Of a DNA stretch of 64,000 nucleotides, positions 46,801 to 56,970 are shown piece after piece. Under the pieces are notes generated by a model. The model ran no database searches and had not been told where the DNA came from. It worked only from the letters and a program-made list of their open reading frames with translations. Where the stretch lies: the NCBI RefSeq assembly GCF_900096995.1, contig NZ_OANT01000002.1, positions 124,001-188,000 on the forward strand. Reading direction: 5' to 3'. Origin of the DNA: Acinetobacter puyangensis (GTDB lineage Bacteria > Pseudomonadota > Gammaproteobacteria > Pseudomonadales > Moraxellaceae). Every line of letters begins with the position of its first letter. Positions within the stretch are counted from its first letter, which is position 1. The position numbers were made by a program, and so were the translations under genes.

Positions 46801-48328
46801 TGGTCAGCCCATGCAAATGGATACACAACTTGTCACCAAAAGTGGTAATATCGGTATCTCAAGTGAGGATCTAGATGTTCCAGCAGCTTCTCTTGCCTAT
46901 AATGAATTACGTTTAGGGGCAAAAACGCTGCCTCAGGGCTTGGCACTGCGTTTAAATGCAGATACCCCATTACTGGGGACTGGCTTTGTCAATGTGCTGG
47001 TTGGTACTCAGGGTGAGGATAAAGCCATATCAGGTGATATTGCACTTGATCAGGTCAAACTGAGCTTATTTAAACCCTTTATTTCCGATATTCGTGTACT
47101 GGATGGAAAAATATCAGCCGCAGGGAAATTGAGTGGCACCTTGCAACAACCTTTGTTTAATGGAGAAATTCGGCTTAAGGATGGTCAGCTCGCTATGATC
47201 AGTGTGCCGCTGAATTTGCAAAATATTCAGCTTGCATCGTCGATCCGTGGCAGTCAGGCAACAGTGACAGGCGGATTTAATGCTGGACGTGGTGTCGGTA
47301 AAATTAGCGGTAATGCCGATTGGAGTGCATCACCAAGCATCAAACTGAATCTTTCAGGTCGGGAGTTACTGGTTGCACAACCACCAATGATTAGTGCCTC
47401 CGTTTCTCCAGAAATTACTGTGGATATTCGACCTGTACTCAAACAACTGACAGTTAATGGTAAGGTTGATGTGCCACGTGCTGTGATTTCCATGCCGGAA
47501 AGTAGTCCAAGTGTGATTGCAACGTCGGCAGATGTGCGGATTGTGCAAAGTGGACAAGACCAGCTTGCGATTCTTAAAGCATCAAAACCATGGAATATTC
47601 GCGCAGACATTGCGGTAAGTCTGGGAGATTCTGTGGTATTCCGGGGCTTTAATAGTGTGATTCCATTGGCTGGCCGAATTAATCTTTCACAACGTGGCAC
47701 GGCAATTGCCATGCAAGCGAATGGTGCAGTCGGTGTCAGCCGTCAGGTTAAAATTGAAGCCTATGGACAAAGTCTGGATCTGAATCGTGCCATTGCACGT
47801 TTTGGTGGGGAACTGGCCAACCCATCACTGGATATTGATGCGACGAAGAATGTGCAAAACAGTACAGTGGGTGTACGTGTTACCGGTGTAGCAAGTCGAC
47901 CAAATATTCAGATTTATAACGATGCCGGCTTGACTGAACAGGAAGCATTAAATGCCCTGTTAACTGGACGTATCAGTAATGGTTCCAGTGGTGTTAATAA
48001 TACTGAGGGCTTTAAGTCTGATGTTAATAATACCATTGCTGCGGCCGGGATCAGTATGGGCTTAGGCGGCACCCGTGCATTTACCAATCAGCTTGGGCGT
48101 AGTTTTGGTTTAAGTGGTTTGGCATTGGATGCACAGGGTTCGGGTGATGATACTCAGGTCAGTGTCACAGGTTATATTACACCAGACCTTTATTTACGTT
48201 ATGGTGTCGGAATATTTACCCCGGTGAATAAGTTGACTTTGCGTTATCAGGTCAACCGTCGTTTATATATGGAAGCCAGTTCATCGGTCGAACGTGCTGT
48301 AGATATTTTCTATAATTGGAAATTTTAA
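43811..48328 (+). CDS. tamB: Translocation and assembly module protein TamB
   Basis: A 1505-residue periplasm-spanning protein anchored by an N-terminal helix (residues 21-46, WVILSLLGLFLALIIALGLLA). The long middle is repetitive beta strands forming a lipid groove, and the C-terminal DUF490 domain (about residues 1160-1505) ends DLYLRYGVGIFTPVNKLTLRYQVNRRLYMEASSS and WKF. It bridges to TamA in the outer membrane and takes part in autotransporter assembly and phospholipid transport. Its start is 27 bases after tamA and clearly in the same operon. Confidence 0.95.
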   Translation: MTEQLPETTPPQPKGKTWRIVRWVILSLLGLFLALIIALGLLASSDRGSHWLLDFVMNRQQMIHYQYEQGNLLQGLILKDILVKVKDVEVQIDRADVRLGWRALVNRELHFMTAKVATVKVINHAPENDDPFKFSELKLPFVLRLDDASLDKLVIQSAKSTVNFYDIDLKDAVWSGTRIELVNSSMAMDFLNVKKVTGFILLQDKYPLNLRADLTIPALQGLNLHQIKVSARGDVDTLRAGVASATPDVISGYVVAHPVRKDVPMQGKLNWQTFHWPIAPEQKLYSEKGQIDLSGDLNQLNFVLDSDLEGENIPKGNYQALLNTDLKQMNIEKFVGSLMNGQLDLTGHLNWENALVWDIKGRAQGLNPKDKNIPEAIQGFLPPDMSSRISLKGSMDKQSDILATVDFDRYERWDVHLKQNAPSKNQSVEKKQPWLMNVVWNNINREMPYIGWLNSRQGDVDIVLAEQGQDIKLATDVDTNEKSSLPAGHYQSTLNFANNILNIKNFSLKQGQGLLSGQAVVNLPTDKTQLKWHANLNAKQFNPQTISPAAPVNRLDGHLTAQGYQDNLKQVIQLKGIDLKGQIPQGNTSQSISLTGQSTAVVIMHDGKKQSGLRSYAVQYNGALNAQNYSQGPLRLNLSGTPSMIKLTELYHQGAAGEIKANGTVNLAQGLAWDIHANLQQFKPQYFVSTVKGEITGQVNSTGQWSDRQKHISIRDLNLRGQLNNKPLLGQGNLALSFSDANGFVPKQFEANNLVLSYANNILHASGNAQRLQLNINASNLSELYQGLRGTVKGFIFVQTHPQLNAKSNLIVQNFAYNNVASIEKLSLIGTLPTGDQASQMVMHLQNLRSGERGIDDAKLELQGTRAAHLLKIQGQNSISKFYLQLAGGLNQNNDWLGQIQNGSFDSKRVSLKQSQNAALIFRKNQNQLAITQHCWISQGREQSQICLDQPLIASQDQGAISVLIKNIELGDFAAFMPTGLALSGKLNGYSHLSWLNGQPMQMDTQLVTKSGNIGISSEDLDVPAASLAYNELRLGAKTLPQGLALRLNADTPLLGTGFVNVLVGTQGEDKAISGDIALDQVKLSLFKPFISDIRVLDGKISAAGKLSGTLQQPLFNGEIRLKDGQLAMISVPLNLQNIQLASSIRGSQATVTGGFNAGRGVGKISGNADWSASPSIKLNLSGRELLVAQPPMISASVSPEITVDIRPVLKQLTVNGKVDVPRAVISMPESSPSVIATSADVRIVQSGQDQLAILKASKPWNIRADIAVSLGDSVVFRGFNSVIPLAGRINLSQRGTAIAMQANGAVGVSRQVKIEAYGQSLDLNRAIARFGGELANPSLDIDATKNVQNSTVGVRVTGVASRPNIQIYNDAGLTEQEALNALLTGRISNGSSGVNNTEGFKSDVNNTIAAAGISMGLGGTRAFTNQLGRSFGLSGLALDAQGSGDDTQVSVTGYITPDLYLRYGVGIFTPVNKLTLRYQVNRRLYMEASSSVERAVDIFYNWKF

Positions 48329-48626
48329 CCGTACTGATGACGAGGAAAATGGATTCTCGAAATATCGCCATGCTAGCCAAAAGTGGCATGGCGAACAGGA
48401 TATGCATTCAGCGTATAATAGGAAACAAAGGTTTAGTGCCTTAAGATTGTTGGCAGAGGACATGATGTCTGGTATTTATTTTAAAAATAATCAACATCAT
48501 TTTTAAAGCACAGTTCCTGCATTAACTTTCTGGCCTAAATTTAGTAGAATTTGACAGTTCATATTATTTGTGTACGCAACAATTGCGAGTCATCACAAAT
48601 AATTTTTTTAAAAAGAGGAATACACC
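48329..48626. other. tamB-acnB gap with inverted repeat
   Basis: 298 bases. TCGCCATGC at 48365 pairs with GCATGGCGA ending at 48394 (perfect 9-bp stem) but has no T run; it may end tamB transcription by another route. An ATG at 48349 with GAGGAAA upstream would encode 31 residues covering the hairpin; I do not count it as a gene. The acnB promoter should lie to the right. Confidence 0.55.
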
Positions 48627-51266
48627 GTGCTAGAAGCTTACCGCCAACACGTAGAAGAACGTGCCGCACTCGGCGTCCCACCGAAGCCACTTGACGATGC
48701 CCAAACTGCTGATCTGGTAGATTTGTTAAAAAATCCACCCGCTGGTGAAGAGGCGTTCTTAGTTGATTTACTTGAAAATCGTGTTCCGGCAGGTGTTGAC
48801 CAAGCTGCTTATGTAAAAGCTGCATTTTTAGCAGCTGTTGCAAAAGGTGAAGCAACCTCTCCATTAGTAAGCAAACAACGTGCTGTAGAATTACTCGGTA
48901 CGATGCTGGGTGGTTACAATGTCGCACCTTTGGTTGAATTACTGGATGATGCAGAACTTGCTGCTTTAGCCGCAGAAGCTTTAAAGAAAACCCTTTTAGT
49001 ATTTGATGCGTTCCATGATGTTGCAGAAAAAGCAAAAGCAGGTAATGCCAATGCGCAAGCTGTTCTACAATCATGGGCAGATGCAGAATGGTTTACCAGC
49101 CGTAAAGATGTACCAGAAGAAATTAAAATCGTAGTATTTAAAGTTACTGGCGAAACCAATACTGATGACTTGTCTCCAGCACAGGATGCGTGGAGTCGTC
49201 CGGATATTCCTTTGCATGCCAATGCGATGTTGAAAAACGAACGTGATGGTATCTTCCCGGAAAAACCAGGCGAAGTTGGCCCATTAAAACAAATTGAAGA
49301 GTTAAAATCCCGTGGTATTCAGGTTGCCTATGTGGGTGACGTGGTTGGTACAGGTTCTTCACGTAAGTCTGCAACCAACTCTGTGCTCTGGTTCTTTGGT
49401 GACGATATCCCACACATTCCAAACAAGAAAGACGGTGGTGTGTGTCTAGGTTCTAAAATTGCGCCTATTTTCTTCAACACCATGGAAGATGCTGGTGCAT
49501 TACCAGTAGAAATTGATGTTGGTGAAATGAATATGGGTGATGAAATCACCCTTAACATCAACAAAGACACTGCTGTTGTGACTGCATTTAAAAATGGTAC
49601 AAAAATCGCAGAATCTGAGTTGAAAACACCTGTACTTCTAGATGAAGTTCGTGCCGGTGGTCGTATCAACCTGATCATTGGTCGTGGCTTAACCACCAAA
49701 GCACGTGAAGAATTAGGTCTTGCGCCTTCTGAATTGTTCCGTCATCCAAAACAACCAGAAGATACTGGTACTGGTTATACACTGGCACAAAAAATGGTTG
49801 GCCGCGCATGTGGTTTACCAGAAGGTACAGGGATTCGTCCAGGTACATATTGCGAACCAAAAATGACAACTGTTGGCTCTCAAGATACAACAGGTCCAAT
49901 GACACGTGACGAGTTAAAAGACTTGGCATGTTTAGGCTTCTCTGCCGATCTAGTCATGCAGTCTTTCTGTCACACTGCTGCGTATCCAAAACCAGTTGAC
50001 GTGCAAATGCAACATTCGCTACCAGACTTTATCATGAACCGTGGTGGTGTATCTTTACGTCCGGGCGATGGTATTATCCATTCATGGTTAAACCGTATGT
50101 TATTGCCGGATACCGTTGGTACTGGTGGTGACTCACATACCCGTTTCCCAATTGGTATTTCTTTCCCTGCTGGTTCTGGTCTGGTTGCGTTTGCCGCAGC
50201 AACTGGTGTCATGCCACTGGATATGCCAGAATCTGTACTGGTAAAATTCAAGGGTAAAATGCAACCGGGTATCACTTTACGTGATCTGGTACATGCAATT
50301 CCTTACTATGCGATTAAAGAAGGCGATTTAACCGTTGAGAAGAAAGGTAAGAAAAATATCTTCTCTGGACGTATCCTTGAAATCGACTTAACAGAAATGG
50401 AAACAGAACTGACTGTTGAGCAGGCATTTGAATTGTCTGATGCATCTGCCGAACGTTCTGCTGCGGGCTGTGCAATTACACTGTCTGAAGAGAAAGTTGC
50501 CGAATACTTGCGTTCTAACATCACCATGTTGAAATGGATGATTTCACAAGGTTATGGCGATGCACGTACTATGGCACGCCGTGTTGAAAACATGGAAAAA
50601 TGGCTGGCAAATCCAAACTTGCTCAAAGCCGATGCCGATGCCGAATACACCAAAGTTTACGAAATCGACTTGTCTGAAATCACTGAACCTGTACTTTGCT
50701 GCCCGAACGATCCAGATGATGCAAAATTGTTATCTGACGTACAAGGCGTAAAAATTGATGAAGTCTTTATTGGTTCTTGTATGACCAATATCGGTCATTT
50801 CCGTGCAGCCGGTAAATTACTGGACAAAGTACCGGGTGGTTCTTTAACAACGCGTCTGTGGATTGCTCCACCAACACGTATGGACGAAAACCAGTTGATG
50901 GAAGAAGGTTTCTATAATACCTATGGTAAGGCTGGCGCTCGTACAGAAATGCCGGGCTGTTCATTATGTATGGGTAACCAGGCACGTGTTGCACCAAATA
51001 CCACCTGTGTATCTACATCTACCCGTAACTTCCCGAACCGTTTAGGTCAGGGTGCAAATGTTTATCTGGCTTCTGCTGAATTGGCATCTGTTGCTGCGGT
51101 ACTGGGTAAATTACCGACACCGGCAGAATATCAGGAATATGCTGCACAAATTGACAGCATGTCTTCAGATATCTACAAATATTTGAATTTTGATCAAATG
51201 TCTGATTATACTAAAGCTGCTGAAGGCGTAGATACCAAGAAAATTGCTGCTGCACAATTGACTTAA
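48627..51266 (+). CDS. acnB: Aconitase B
   Basis: An 879-residue [4Fe-4S] enzyme that interconverts citrate and isocitrate in the TCA cycle. Domain order is the AcnB type: N-terminal HEAT-like domain ([22 protein letters not shown] to about residue 160), the swivel domain, and the catalytic core, with cluster cysteines in the middle and C-terminal regions ([20 protein letters not shown] holds two of the three). GTG start with GAGGA upstream. The N-terminal domain also lets AcnB bind its own and other mRNAs when the cluster is lost. Terminator follows. Confidence 0.97.
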   Translation: MLEAYRQHVEERAALGVPPKPLDDAQTADLVDLLKNPPAGEEAFLVDLLENRVPAGVDQAAYVKAAFLAAVAKGEATSPLVSKQRAVELLGTMLGGYNVAPLVELLDDAELAALAAEALKKTLLVFDAFHDVAEKAKAGNANAQAVLQSWADAEWFTSRKDVPEEIKIVVFKVTGETNTDDLSPAQDAWSRPDIPLHANAMLKNERDGIFPEKPGEVGPLKQIEELKSRGIQVAYVGDVVGTGSSRKSATNSVLWFFGDDIPHIPNKKDGGVCLGSKIAPIFFNTMEDAGALPVEIDVGEMNMGDEITLNINKDTAVVTAFKNGTKIAESELKTPVLLDEVRAGGRINLIIGRGLTTKAREELGLAPSELFRHPKQPEDTGTGYTLAQKMVGRACGLPEGTGIRPGTYCEPKMTTVGSQDTTGPMTRDELKDLACLGFSADLVMQSFCHTAAYPKPVDVQMQHSLPDFIMNRGGVSLRPGDGIIHSWLNRMLLPDTVGTGGDSHTRFPIGISFPAGSGLVAFAAATGVMPLDMPESVLVKFKGKMQPGITLRDLVHAIPYYAIKEGDLTVEKKGKKNIFSGRILEIDLTEMETELTVEQAFELSDASAERSAAGCAITLSEEKVAEYLRSNITMLKWMISQGYGDARTMARRVENMEKWLANPNLLKADADAEYTKVYEIDLSEITEPVLCCPNDPDDAKLLSDVQGVKIDEVFIGSCMTNIGHFRAAGKLLDKVPGGSLTTRLWIAPPTRMDENQLMEEGFYNTYGKAGARTEMPGCSLCMGNQARVAPNTTCVSTSTRNFPNRLGQGANVYLASAELASVAAVLGKLPTPAEYQEYAAQIDSMSSDIYKYLNFDQMSDYTKAAEGVDTKKIAAAQLT

Positions 51267-51297
51267 TCTATTGAAATATAGATTAAATTAAGTAATG

Positions 51298-51327
51298 ATA
51301 AGGGCTGAGTATCAGCCCTTATTTTTT
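51298..51327 (+). terminator. acnB terminator
   Basis: AAGGGCTGA pairs with TCAGCCCTT around a three-base loop, followed by ATTTTTT. Begins 32 bases past acnB. Confidence 0.93.
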
Positions 51328-51395
51328 GTAAAAATATTGATTTTTAAAAGCAACTATAAATTACTTGTAGGTAATTCAGATTAAAAAGGTGATAT

Positions 51396-51575
51396 ATGAA
51401 TAAACGACTTAACCAATATGATGTAAATGATCGACGAATACGTGAAAAAACTAAGGTACAAGTGCTAGCAATACTACTTGAGGATAATGAAGCAAGTCGA
51501 AGAGTAATTCTACATAATACAAAACGGATCATTCAACAGCATAAAGCTGAAATTCAGGAATTGGCTTACAAATGA
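51396..51575 (+). CDS. Candidate antitoxin of the Doc-type toxin
   Basis: A 59-residue, strongly charged, helical protein (MNKRLNQYDVNDRRIREKTK, later ASRRVILHNTKRIIQQHKAE). AAGGTGAT upstream gives a ribosome-binding site. Its TGA overlaps the toxin ATG (ATGA at 51572-51575), the coupling usual for toxin-antitoxin pairs. It has no recognisable Phd domain and is shorter than Phd (73 residues), so it is assigned by position only. Confidence 0.7.
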   Translation: MNKRLNQYDVNDRRIREKTKVQVLAILLEDNEASRRVILHNTKRIIQQHKAEIQELAYK

Positions 51576-51958
51576 GTTTGATTAGCCTAACTTTTGTCGT
51601 TGCAGTGCATGATGAAATTTTGAAGCAAACGAGTGTTGGTCGAGCTGGTTGTGATATTGGCAAACTTGAAGGCGTGTTAAGTCGAATTGATCAACAGATG
51701 TATTACAGTGACGTTGATGATCTTTTTGAAATCACTGCATGGTATGGCATCGCCATTGCGAAAGGGCATGCTTTTGTTGATGGCAACAAACGTACTGGCT
51801 TAGCGGTAATGCTGACATTCTTGGAAATCCAAGGTGTTACAATTAAAGAGAAAACAGGACTAGATGACTTAATGGTTGACATCGTAGAATCGCAAGATGA
51901 TCACAATATACTTGCTCAAAAAGTTTCTGATTTTCTTTATGAGTTGTCAGATATCTGA
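51572..51958 (+). CDS. Doc/Fic-family toxin
   Basis: A 128-residue protein of the death-on-curing type. The Fic-fold active loop is AFVDGNKRTGLAVML near residue 67, where His, Asp, Asn, Lys and Arg match the Doc form HxFxDANKR with a Gly in place of the Ala; Doc phosphorylates the translation factor EF-Tu. Start region SLISLTFVVAVHDEILKQTSVGRAG follows the Doc family. Overlaps the small upstream gene by four bases. It belongs to a short accessory island, not to the acnB operon. Confidence 0.88.
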   Translation: MSLISLTFVVAVHDEILKQTSVGRAGCDIGKLEGVLSRIDQQMYYSDVDDLFEITAWYGIAIAKGHAFVDGNKRTGLAVMLTFLEIQGVTIKEKTGLDDLMVDIVESQDDHNILAQKVSDFLYELSDI

Positions 51959-52008
51959 TTTTAAATTTTAATAATTATGTCATGATTTTTATATTGATGG
52001 AATGAGTA

Positions 52009-52746
52009 ATGATGAAGGAATATATTGAGCTTTTAGATAAGTATTATGAAATATTGTCATCTCTAGATGTGACATTTTTTGATAAACATCACCCAAATAC
52101 AAAATTTCATGAAAAAACTGGCTTGTCTGGAGTATTTCTTTCGAGTTTACCAGAGAATTATTTTCAAGCTAAAAATAAAATCATGATTATTGGCTCCGAA
52201 ACTACAGGTTGGGATATTCTTCAAAAGCAGCCATATTTAGGTTTGAAAGAATATATAAATAGTTCTGTAGAAAAACACAATATTTTTTTTCAAAAACAAC
52301 TATCTCTTCAAAAACGTAAAGCAATTACCTTTCATGACTTTACACGACTTGTTGCGGAAAAATCAGGGAAAAATGGTATTGTTTATAGTAATTTGTTTTG
52401 TTTTTCATGGAAAAGAGGTAGTCCAATTAAAAACGAAAATTTTCATCTGATTAAAGATATATCAAAAAAATTGTTAATAGCACAGTTGGATTTCTTTAAA
52501 CCTGAAATTATAATTTTTGCTAATGGTATGTCATCTGTAAAGCATAGAAGGGAGTATTTTCCTTTAGCTAATTGCACTAATACTGTAATTTATGAGGATG
52601 AAGGTATTTCAAAAGATCACCTCTGGAAATTTGATTACGATAAAAAATATTTATGCTATCGAATTCAGCACCCTTCTACGATAAGAGGGCGAGTGAGTGC
52701 TGAGAAAGCACGTCAAAAACTGATTTCTTTATTGCCAGAGATATAA
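52009..52746 (+). CDS. Uracil-DNA-glycosylase-fold-like protein of unknown role
   Basis: A 245-residue protein I cannot name. Its motif order fits the UDG superfamily: KIMIIGSETTGW near residue 59 (Gly-Ser-Glu-Thr in place of the usual Gly-Gln-Asp-Pro), GIVYSNLFCFSWKRG, then FFKPEIIIFANGMSS and IQHPSTIRGRVSAEKARQKL near the C-terminus (His-Pro-Ser motif). The Glu in place of the catalytic Asp/Asn is unusual, so the activity may differ. GGA seven bases upstream supports ATG 52009. It is followed two bases later by a small unknown gene. Confidence 0.6.
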   Translation: MMKEYIELLDKYYEILSSLDVTFFDKHHPNTKFHEKTGLSGVFLSSLPENYFQAKNKIMIIGSETTGWDILQKQPYLGLKEYINSSVEKHNIFFQKQLSLQKRKAITFHDFTRLVAEKSGKNGIVYSNLFCFSWKRGSPIKNENFHLIKDISKKLLIAQLDFFKPEIIIFANGMSSVKHRREYFPLANCTNTVIYEDEGISKDHLWKFDYDKKYLCYRIQHPSTIRGRVSAEKARQKLISLLPEI

Positions 52747-52748
52747 AT

Positions 52749-53087
52749 ATGAAAATCGGCATTTTTTGGTATAGCAGAAATCAAGTCATTGGCATGGCTC
52801 ATACCTTTGATTTGTCTGATACTGATTCATTAGGCTTAATAGATAGTGCTTATACTCATGTTGATTATTGGGAAATATTACGTCAGCAATTTATTGATCT
52901 AAAATACATTGAGTATGAAGAAATACCACGTGGACGTGTAATTTTTAATGTGCAACAAAGTAAGCAGATTGTTTATATGGATGCAAAATTATTTAAGACA
53001 CAAATTGCTAAGCAGATTGTAGATTTTTTTAGCTTAAAATTTGAAGATGTAACTTGGAAGAAGGATCCGCATTATTATACAAAGTAG
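52749..53087 (+). CDS. Small protein of unknown function
   Basis: A 112-residue protein, unrecognised. It starts MKIGIFWYSRNQVIGMAHTFDL and contains DSAYTHVDYWEIL and IPRGRVIFN. No membrane helix, signal peptide or metal motif is visible. It starts two bases after the glycosylase-like stop codon, so the two are probably one transcript. A hairpin follows the stop. Confidence 0.65.
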   Translation: MKIGIFWYSRNQVIGMAHTFDLSDTDSLGLIDSAYTHVDYWEILRQQFIDLKYIEYEEIPRGRVIFNVQQSKQIVYMDAKLFKTQIAKQIVDFFSLKFEDVTWKKDPHYYTK

Positions 53088-53114
53088 TTTAATAAATAAG
53101 GTAAGTGAAATCAA

Positions 53115-53158
53115 TTGACATAGCGAAGGGTAGGATTGTTTTCACTATGTCAAATTTT
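53115..53158. terminator. Terminator-like hairpin after the island
   Basis: TTGACATAG pairs with CTATGTCAA over nine bases with a long loop, followed by ATTTTTA. Lies between convergent gene ends; may serve both strands. Confidence 0.6.
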
Positions 53159-53172
53159 TATGGATGATTAAA

Positions 53173-54393
53173 TTACTCTAGTGTTGATAAACCTTCTTTT
53201 TGTTTTAACGCCTGATCTGCTGCAATGATAAACAATACATCCGTGGAGGAATTTAGGGCAGTTTCAGTTGAGTCCTGTAAAATACTAATCACCATACCGA
53301 CAGCCACAACCTGCATAGCAATATCATTGCTGATGCCAAACAGGCTACAAGCCAATGGAATTAGCAAAATAGAACCACCTGCAACACCTGCTGTACCACA
53401 GGCACAAATTGCAGAAACAAGAGATAACAGCATCATGGTGCCAAGATCAACCTGTATATCAAGCGTATGTACGGCAGCCATGGTTAAAATACTGATCGTT
53501 ACCGCAGCACCTGCCATATTAATGGACGAACCAAGTGGTACAGCGATGGAATATAAAGATTTCTCAACCCCCATACGATCTGCTAATGCAAGATTGACAG
53601 GAATATTGGCAGCAGAACTCCGGGTAAAAAATGCAGTCACGCCACTGTCTTTTAAGCATGTAAACACCAGAGGATAAGGATTGGCCCGAATAACAAAAGC
53701 CACAATCAATGGATTAATCACTAAGGCGACGAATAGCATCGTAGCAATCAACACCAATAATACATGCAGATAGTTTTTGATGGCATCAACCCCGGCATCG
53801 GCAATAGAAACCACTACTAAACCAAAAATACCAATAGGGGCACATTTGATGACCAAGGTAATAATATAGGAAATACTATTAGAGAAATCCCGAATCACTT
53901 GTTTGGTGGTTTCACCCGCATGACGAATTGAAATACCGATACCGATTGCCCATGCCAGCACACCGATAAAATTGGCATTGGCCAAAGCATGCACAGGATT
54001 ATCAATAAAATTAAGCAATAAACCTTTTAAAACTTCACTAATATCACTCGGTGGTTGTACTGCTGCATCATAAGCATGTTTAAGATTTAATTCGGACGGA
54101 AAGATTAAACTTGCCAATACCGCAGAACCGGCAGCCAAAGTGGTACCAATCGCATATAAAATAAAAATATAGCGAATTTGTTTATTATTGGAGGGTTGAT
54201 AATTGGTAATCGCAGAAATCACCAACATAAAGACTAAAATAGGTGCGACCGATTTTAAGGCTTTAATAAATAATTCGCCTAGAATCTCAAAATATGCGGA
54301 ACTTTGTGGAAAGAGAAAAGCCACCACGATACCGAGAATAAAGGCAATAAAAATTTGTGTAACCAGATTTAGTTTAGTTAGTGTCTGAAACAT
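53173..54393 (-). CDS. sstT: Serine/threonine:Na+ symporter SstT
   Basis: A 406-residue inner-membrane transporter of the dicarboxylate/amino-acid symporter family. It starts [28 protein letters not shown], and the substrate and sodium region reads [20 protein letters not shown] and [24 protein letters not shown]. Near the end [25 protein letters not shown] fits SstT rather than glutamate carriers. Imports serine and threonine with sodium. Divergent from tkt, 320 bases apart. Confidence 0.92.
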   Translation of the reverse strand: MFQTLTKLNLVTQIFIAFILGIVVAFLFPQSSAYFEILGELFIKALKSVAPILVFMLVISAITNYQPSNNKQIRYIFILYAIGTTLAAGSAVLASLIFPSELNLKHAYDAAVQPPSDISEVLKGLLLNFIDNPVHALANANFIGVLAWAIGIGISIRHAGETTKQVIRDFSNSISYIITLVIKCAPIGIFGLVVVSIADAGVDAIKNYLHVLLVLIATMLFVALVINPLIVAFVIRANPYPLVFTCLKDSGVTAFFTRSSAANIPVNLALADRMGVEKSLYSIAVPLGSSINMAGAAVTISILTMAAVHTLDIQVDLGTMMLLSLVSAICACGTAGVAGGSILLIPLACSLFGISNDIAMQVVAVGMVISILQDSTETALNSSTDVLFIIAADQALKQKEGLSTLE

Positions 54394-54713
54394 TGGGATA
54401 TGCGATTTAGCAAATAGAAAGGCGCAAAGGTTAAATCATTACAACAATAATGGCTAGAATTTTTATCAGGCTTCCCGACTTGGAAACAGTTGAAAATGTC
54501 TAATGGACACAAAATGTTTTATTTTTGGTGCTAAATATAAAATATTAATCTGACAGTTATATGATGGCTAGGCGCATTGGCGTTTTTTTGTATGCTAAAG
54601 CAAATTTTTCAATACAATGCTTTACCCATCTGATTTTTTTTAGGACAATATGCAACATCTCTTTGTAGTCCTGTCTACAAAACCCACTGAGTTAAAATTT
54701 TGGAATCTGATCT
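54394..54713. other. Divergent promoter region of sstT and tkt
   Basis: 320 bases without a gene. Near the middle GGCGCATTGGCG precedes a run of seven T at 54573-54590, which could be a weak terminator-like or regulatory element. I see no riboswitch or other RNA motif upstream of tkt. Confidence 0.45.
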
Positions 54714-56699
54714 ATGACAACCCCACTTAACGAACGTCGTATTGCCAACGCAATTCGTGTATTGGCGATGGATGCAGTACAGCAGGCAAATTCCGGCCAT
54801 CCGGGTGCGCCAATGGGTATGGCTGATATTGCTGATGTGGTCTGGCGTGAGTTTTTAAATCACAACCCGAGTAATCCACAATGGGCCAACCGTGATCGTT
54901 TTGTATTGTCTAATGGTCATGGTTCAATGTTGCAATATGCATTGTTGCATTTAACTGGCTATGATTTATCTATTGAAGATTTAAAACAATTTCGTCAATT
55001 ACACGCTAAAACACCGGGTCATCCAGAGTTGGGTTATGCACCGGGGATTGAAACCACAACCGGACCTTTAGGTCAGGGGATTGCCAATGCTGTGGGTTTT
55101 GCCATTGCAGAAAAAACACTGGCTGCACAGTTTAATAAAGCTGATTTAACTGTTATTGATCATTATACCTATTGTTTCTTGGGCGATGGCTGCTTAATGG
55201 AAGGTATTTCCCATGAAGTCTGCTCACTGGCCGGAACATTAAATCTGGGTAAACTGGTGGCGTATTATGACGACAATGGTATTTCGATTGATGGTGAAGT
55301 TGAAGGCTGGTTTAGTGATGATACTGAACAACGCTTTCACGCCTATGGCTGGCAAGTTCTTCGTGTAGACGGTCATGATATAGATGCCATTCGTGAGGCA
55401 ACGCTTACTGCCAAAGCCGAAAGCAATAAACCGACATTGATCATCTGTAAAACAGTGATTGGATTAGGTTCACCAAATAAACAAGGTAAAGAAGACTGTC
55501 ATGGCGCACCATTAGGTAAAGATGAAATTATCCTGACTCGTGAAGCATTAGGTTGGAATGAAGATGCATTTGTTGTTCCGGCAGAGATCTATGCTGCATG
55601 GGATGCCAAAGCCAAAGGACAGCAATCCGAACAGGCTTGGAATGAAATTTTTGCACAATATCAGGCAAAATATCCAACCGAGGCAGCAGAATTAAAACGC
55701 CGTATTGCTGGTGATTTACCGGCAGACTTTGCTGCACAGGCAGACCAATTTATTGCCGAAACCAATGCCAAGGGCGAAACCATTGCAACACGTAAAGCCA
55801 GTCAAAATACTTTGCAGGCATTTGGACCATTGTTGCCTGAATTACTGGGCGGTTCTGCCGATCTGGCAGGTTCCAACCTGACCTTGTGGAAAGGGTGTGA
55901 AGGTATTCAGGATAATCCTGCCGGTAATTATATCCATTATGGCGTACGTGAATTTGGCATGACTGCAATTGCCAATGGTTTAGCGTTACATGGTGGTTTT
56001 ATTCCTTATGTCGCAACATTCCTGATGTTTATGGAATATGCACGCAATGCAGTGCGTATGTCGGCATTGATGAAACAGCGTGTGATTCATGTTTATACCC
56101 ATGATTCTATTGGTTTAGGTGAAGATGGTCCTACACATCAGCCGATTGAACAGATTGCTTCGTTGCGTGGTACACCAAATTTAAATACATGGCGCCCGGC
56201 GGATACCGTTGAAACAGCGATCGCTTGGAAATCTGGCTTACAGCGTCAAGACGGTCCAACTGCACTGATCCTTTCCCGTCAAAACCTACCATTCCAGAAT
56301 CGTACTGCCGAGCAACTGGATAATATTGCCAAAGGTGGTTATGTATTGGCTGCTGAAAAAGGTGAGTTAAAAGCCATTATCATTGCAACAGGTTCGGAAG
56401 TGGACTTGGCAATGCAAGCCTATGCTGAGCTTGATGGTGTACGTGTGGTTTCTATACCATGTGCTGAAATCTTTGTACAACAGGATGCGGCATATCGTGA
56501 GGCAGTGTTACCGGCACAAGTTCGTGCCCGTGTTGCAGTAGAAGCTGCGCATGTCGATTACTGGTGGAAATTTGTCGGTCTGGATGGTAAAGTGATTGGT
56601 ATGACTACGTATGGCGAATCTGCACCAGCCAAAGACCTGTTTAAACATTTTGGTATTACCAAAGATGCTGTCGTTGAGGCAGTGAAGGCTGTCATTTAA
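54714..56699 (+). CDS. tkt: Transketolase
   Basis: A 661-residue thiamine-diphosphate enzyme of the non-oxidative pentose phosphate pathway that moves two-carbon units between sugar phosphates. Three domains: pyrophosphate-binding ([54 protein letters not shown] near 155), pyrimidine-binding ([19 protein letters not shown] near 465, holding the conserved Glu/His) and C-terminal ([17 protein letters not shown]). Single gene. An inverted repeat follows. Confidence 0.97.
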   Translation: MTTPLNERRIANAIRVLAMDAVQQANSGHPGAPMGMADIADVVWREFLNHNPSNPQWANRDRFVLSNGHGSMLQYALLHLTGYDLSIEDLKQFRQLHAKTPGHPELGYAPGIETTTGPLGQGIANAVGFAIAEKTLAAQFNKADLTVIDHYTYCFLGDGCLMEGISHEVCSLAGTLNLGKLVAYYDDNGISIDGEVEGWFSDDTEQRFHAYGWQVLRVDGHDIDAIREATLTAKAESNKPTLIICKTVIGLGSPNKQGKEDCHGAPLGKDEIILTREALGWNEDAFVVPAEIYAAWDAKAKGQQSEQAWNEIFAQYQAKYPTEAAELKRRIAGDLPADFAAQADQFIAETNAKGETIATRKASQNTLQAFGPLLPELLGGSADLAGSNLTLWKGCEGIQDNPAGNYIHYGVREFGMTAIANGLALHGGFIPYVATFLMFMEYARNAVRMSALMKQRVIHVYTHDSIGLGEDGPTHQPIEQIASLRGTPNLNTWRPADTVETAIAWKSGLQRQDGPTALILSRQNLPFQNRTAEQLDNIAKGGYVLAAEKGELKAIIIATGSEVDLAMQAYAELDGVRVVSIPCAEIFVQQDAAYREAVLPAQVRARVAVEAAHVDYWWKFVGLDGKVIGMTTYGESAPAKDLFKHFGITKDAVVEAVKAVI

Positions 56700-56759
56700 A
56701 ATATCCGTGATGTATTTACCACCGAGCTTTTGGGGAGTGTGTGCCACCAAAGTTCTCTG

Positions 56760-56792
56760 GCAATTTTTGTCGTCAATGGCGATAAAAATTGC
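56760..56792. other. Inverted repeat after tkt
   Basis: GCAATTTTT pairs with AAAAATTGC, with a short inner TCG/CGA pair. No T run follows on the forward strand, so terminator function is uncertain. Confidence 0.5.
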
Positions 56793-56970
56793 TAAAAGAT
56801 ATTCAATGTTTATAAGGTAATATTTTGATATACCATATAATTTTATCTATTTAAGATTGGGTCTGTTGATTTAACTTTGTGGTATGCTCTTATTCTGCGG
56901 ATTTATAGATACAAGAAAAATCATAATTTTTGTATAATCGGTTCACAAATTTATTTTATTTATCATTTTT

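Noticed and set aside
48349..48444. 31-residue ORF after tamB with a good ribosome-binding site
   Set aside because: It spans the hairpin at 48365-48394 and has no recognisable character; kept only as a note.
48559..49074. 171-codon reverse ORF at the acnB start
   Set aside because: Antisense shadow of acnB, His/Leu/Gln-rich with no family features.
54394..54713. Thiamine or other riboswitch upstream of tkt
   Set aside because: No conserved riboswitch core was recognised.
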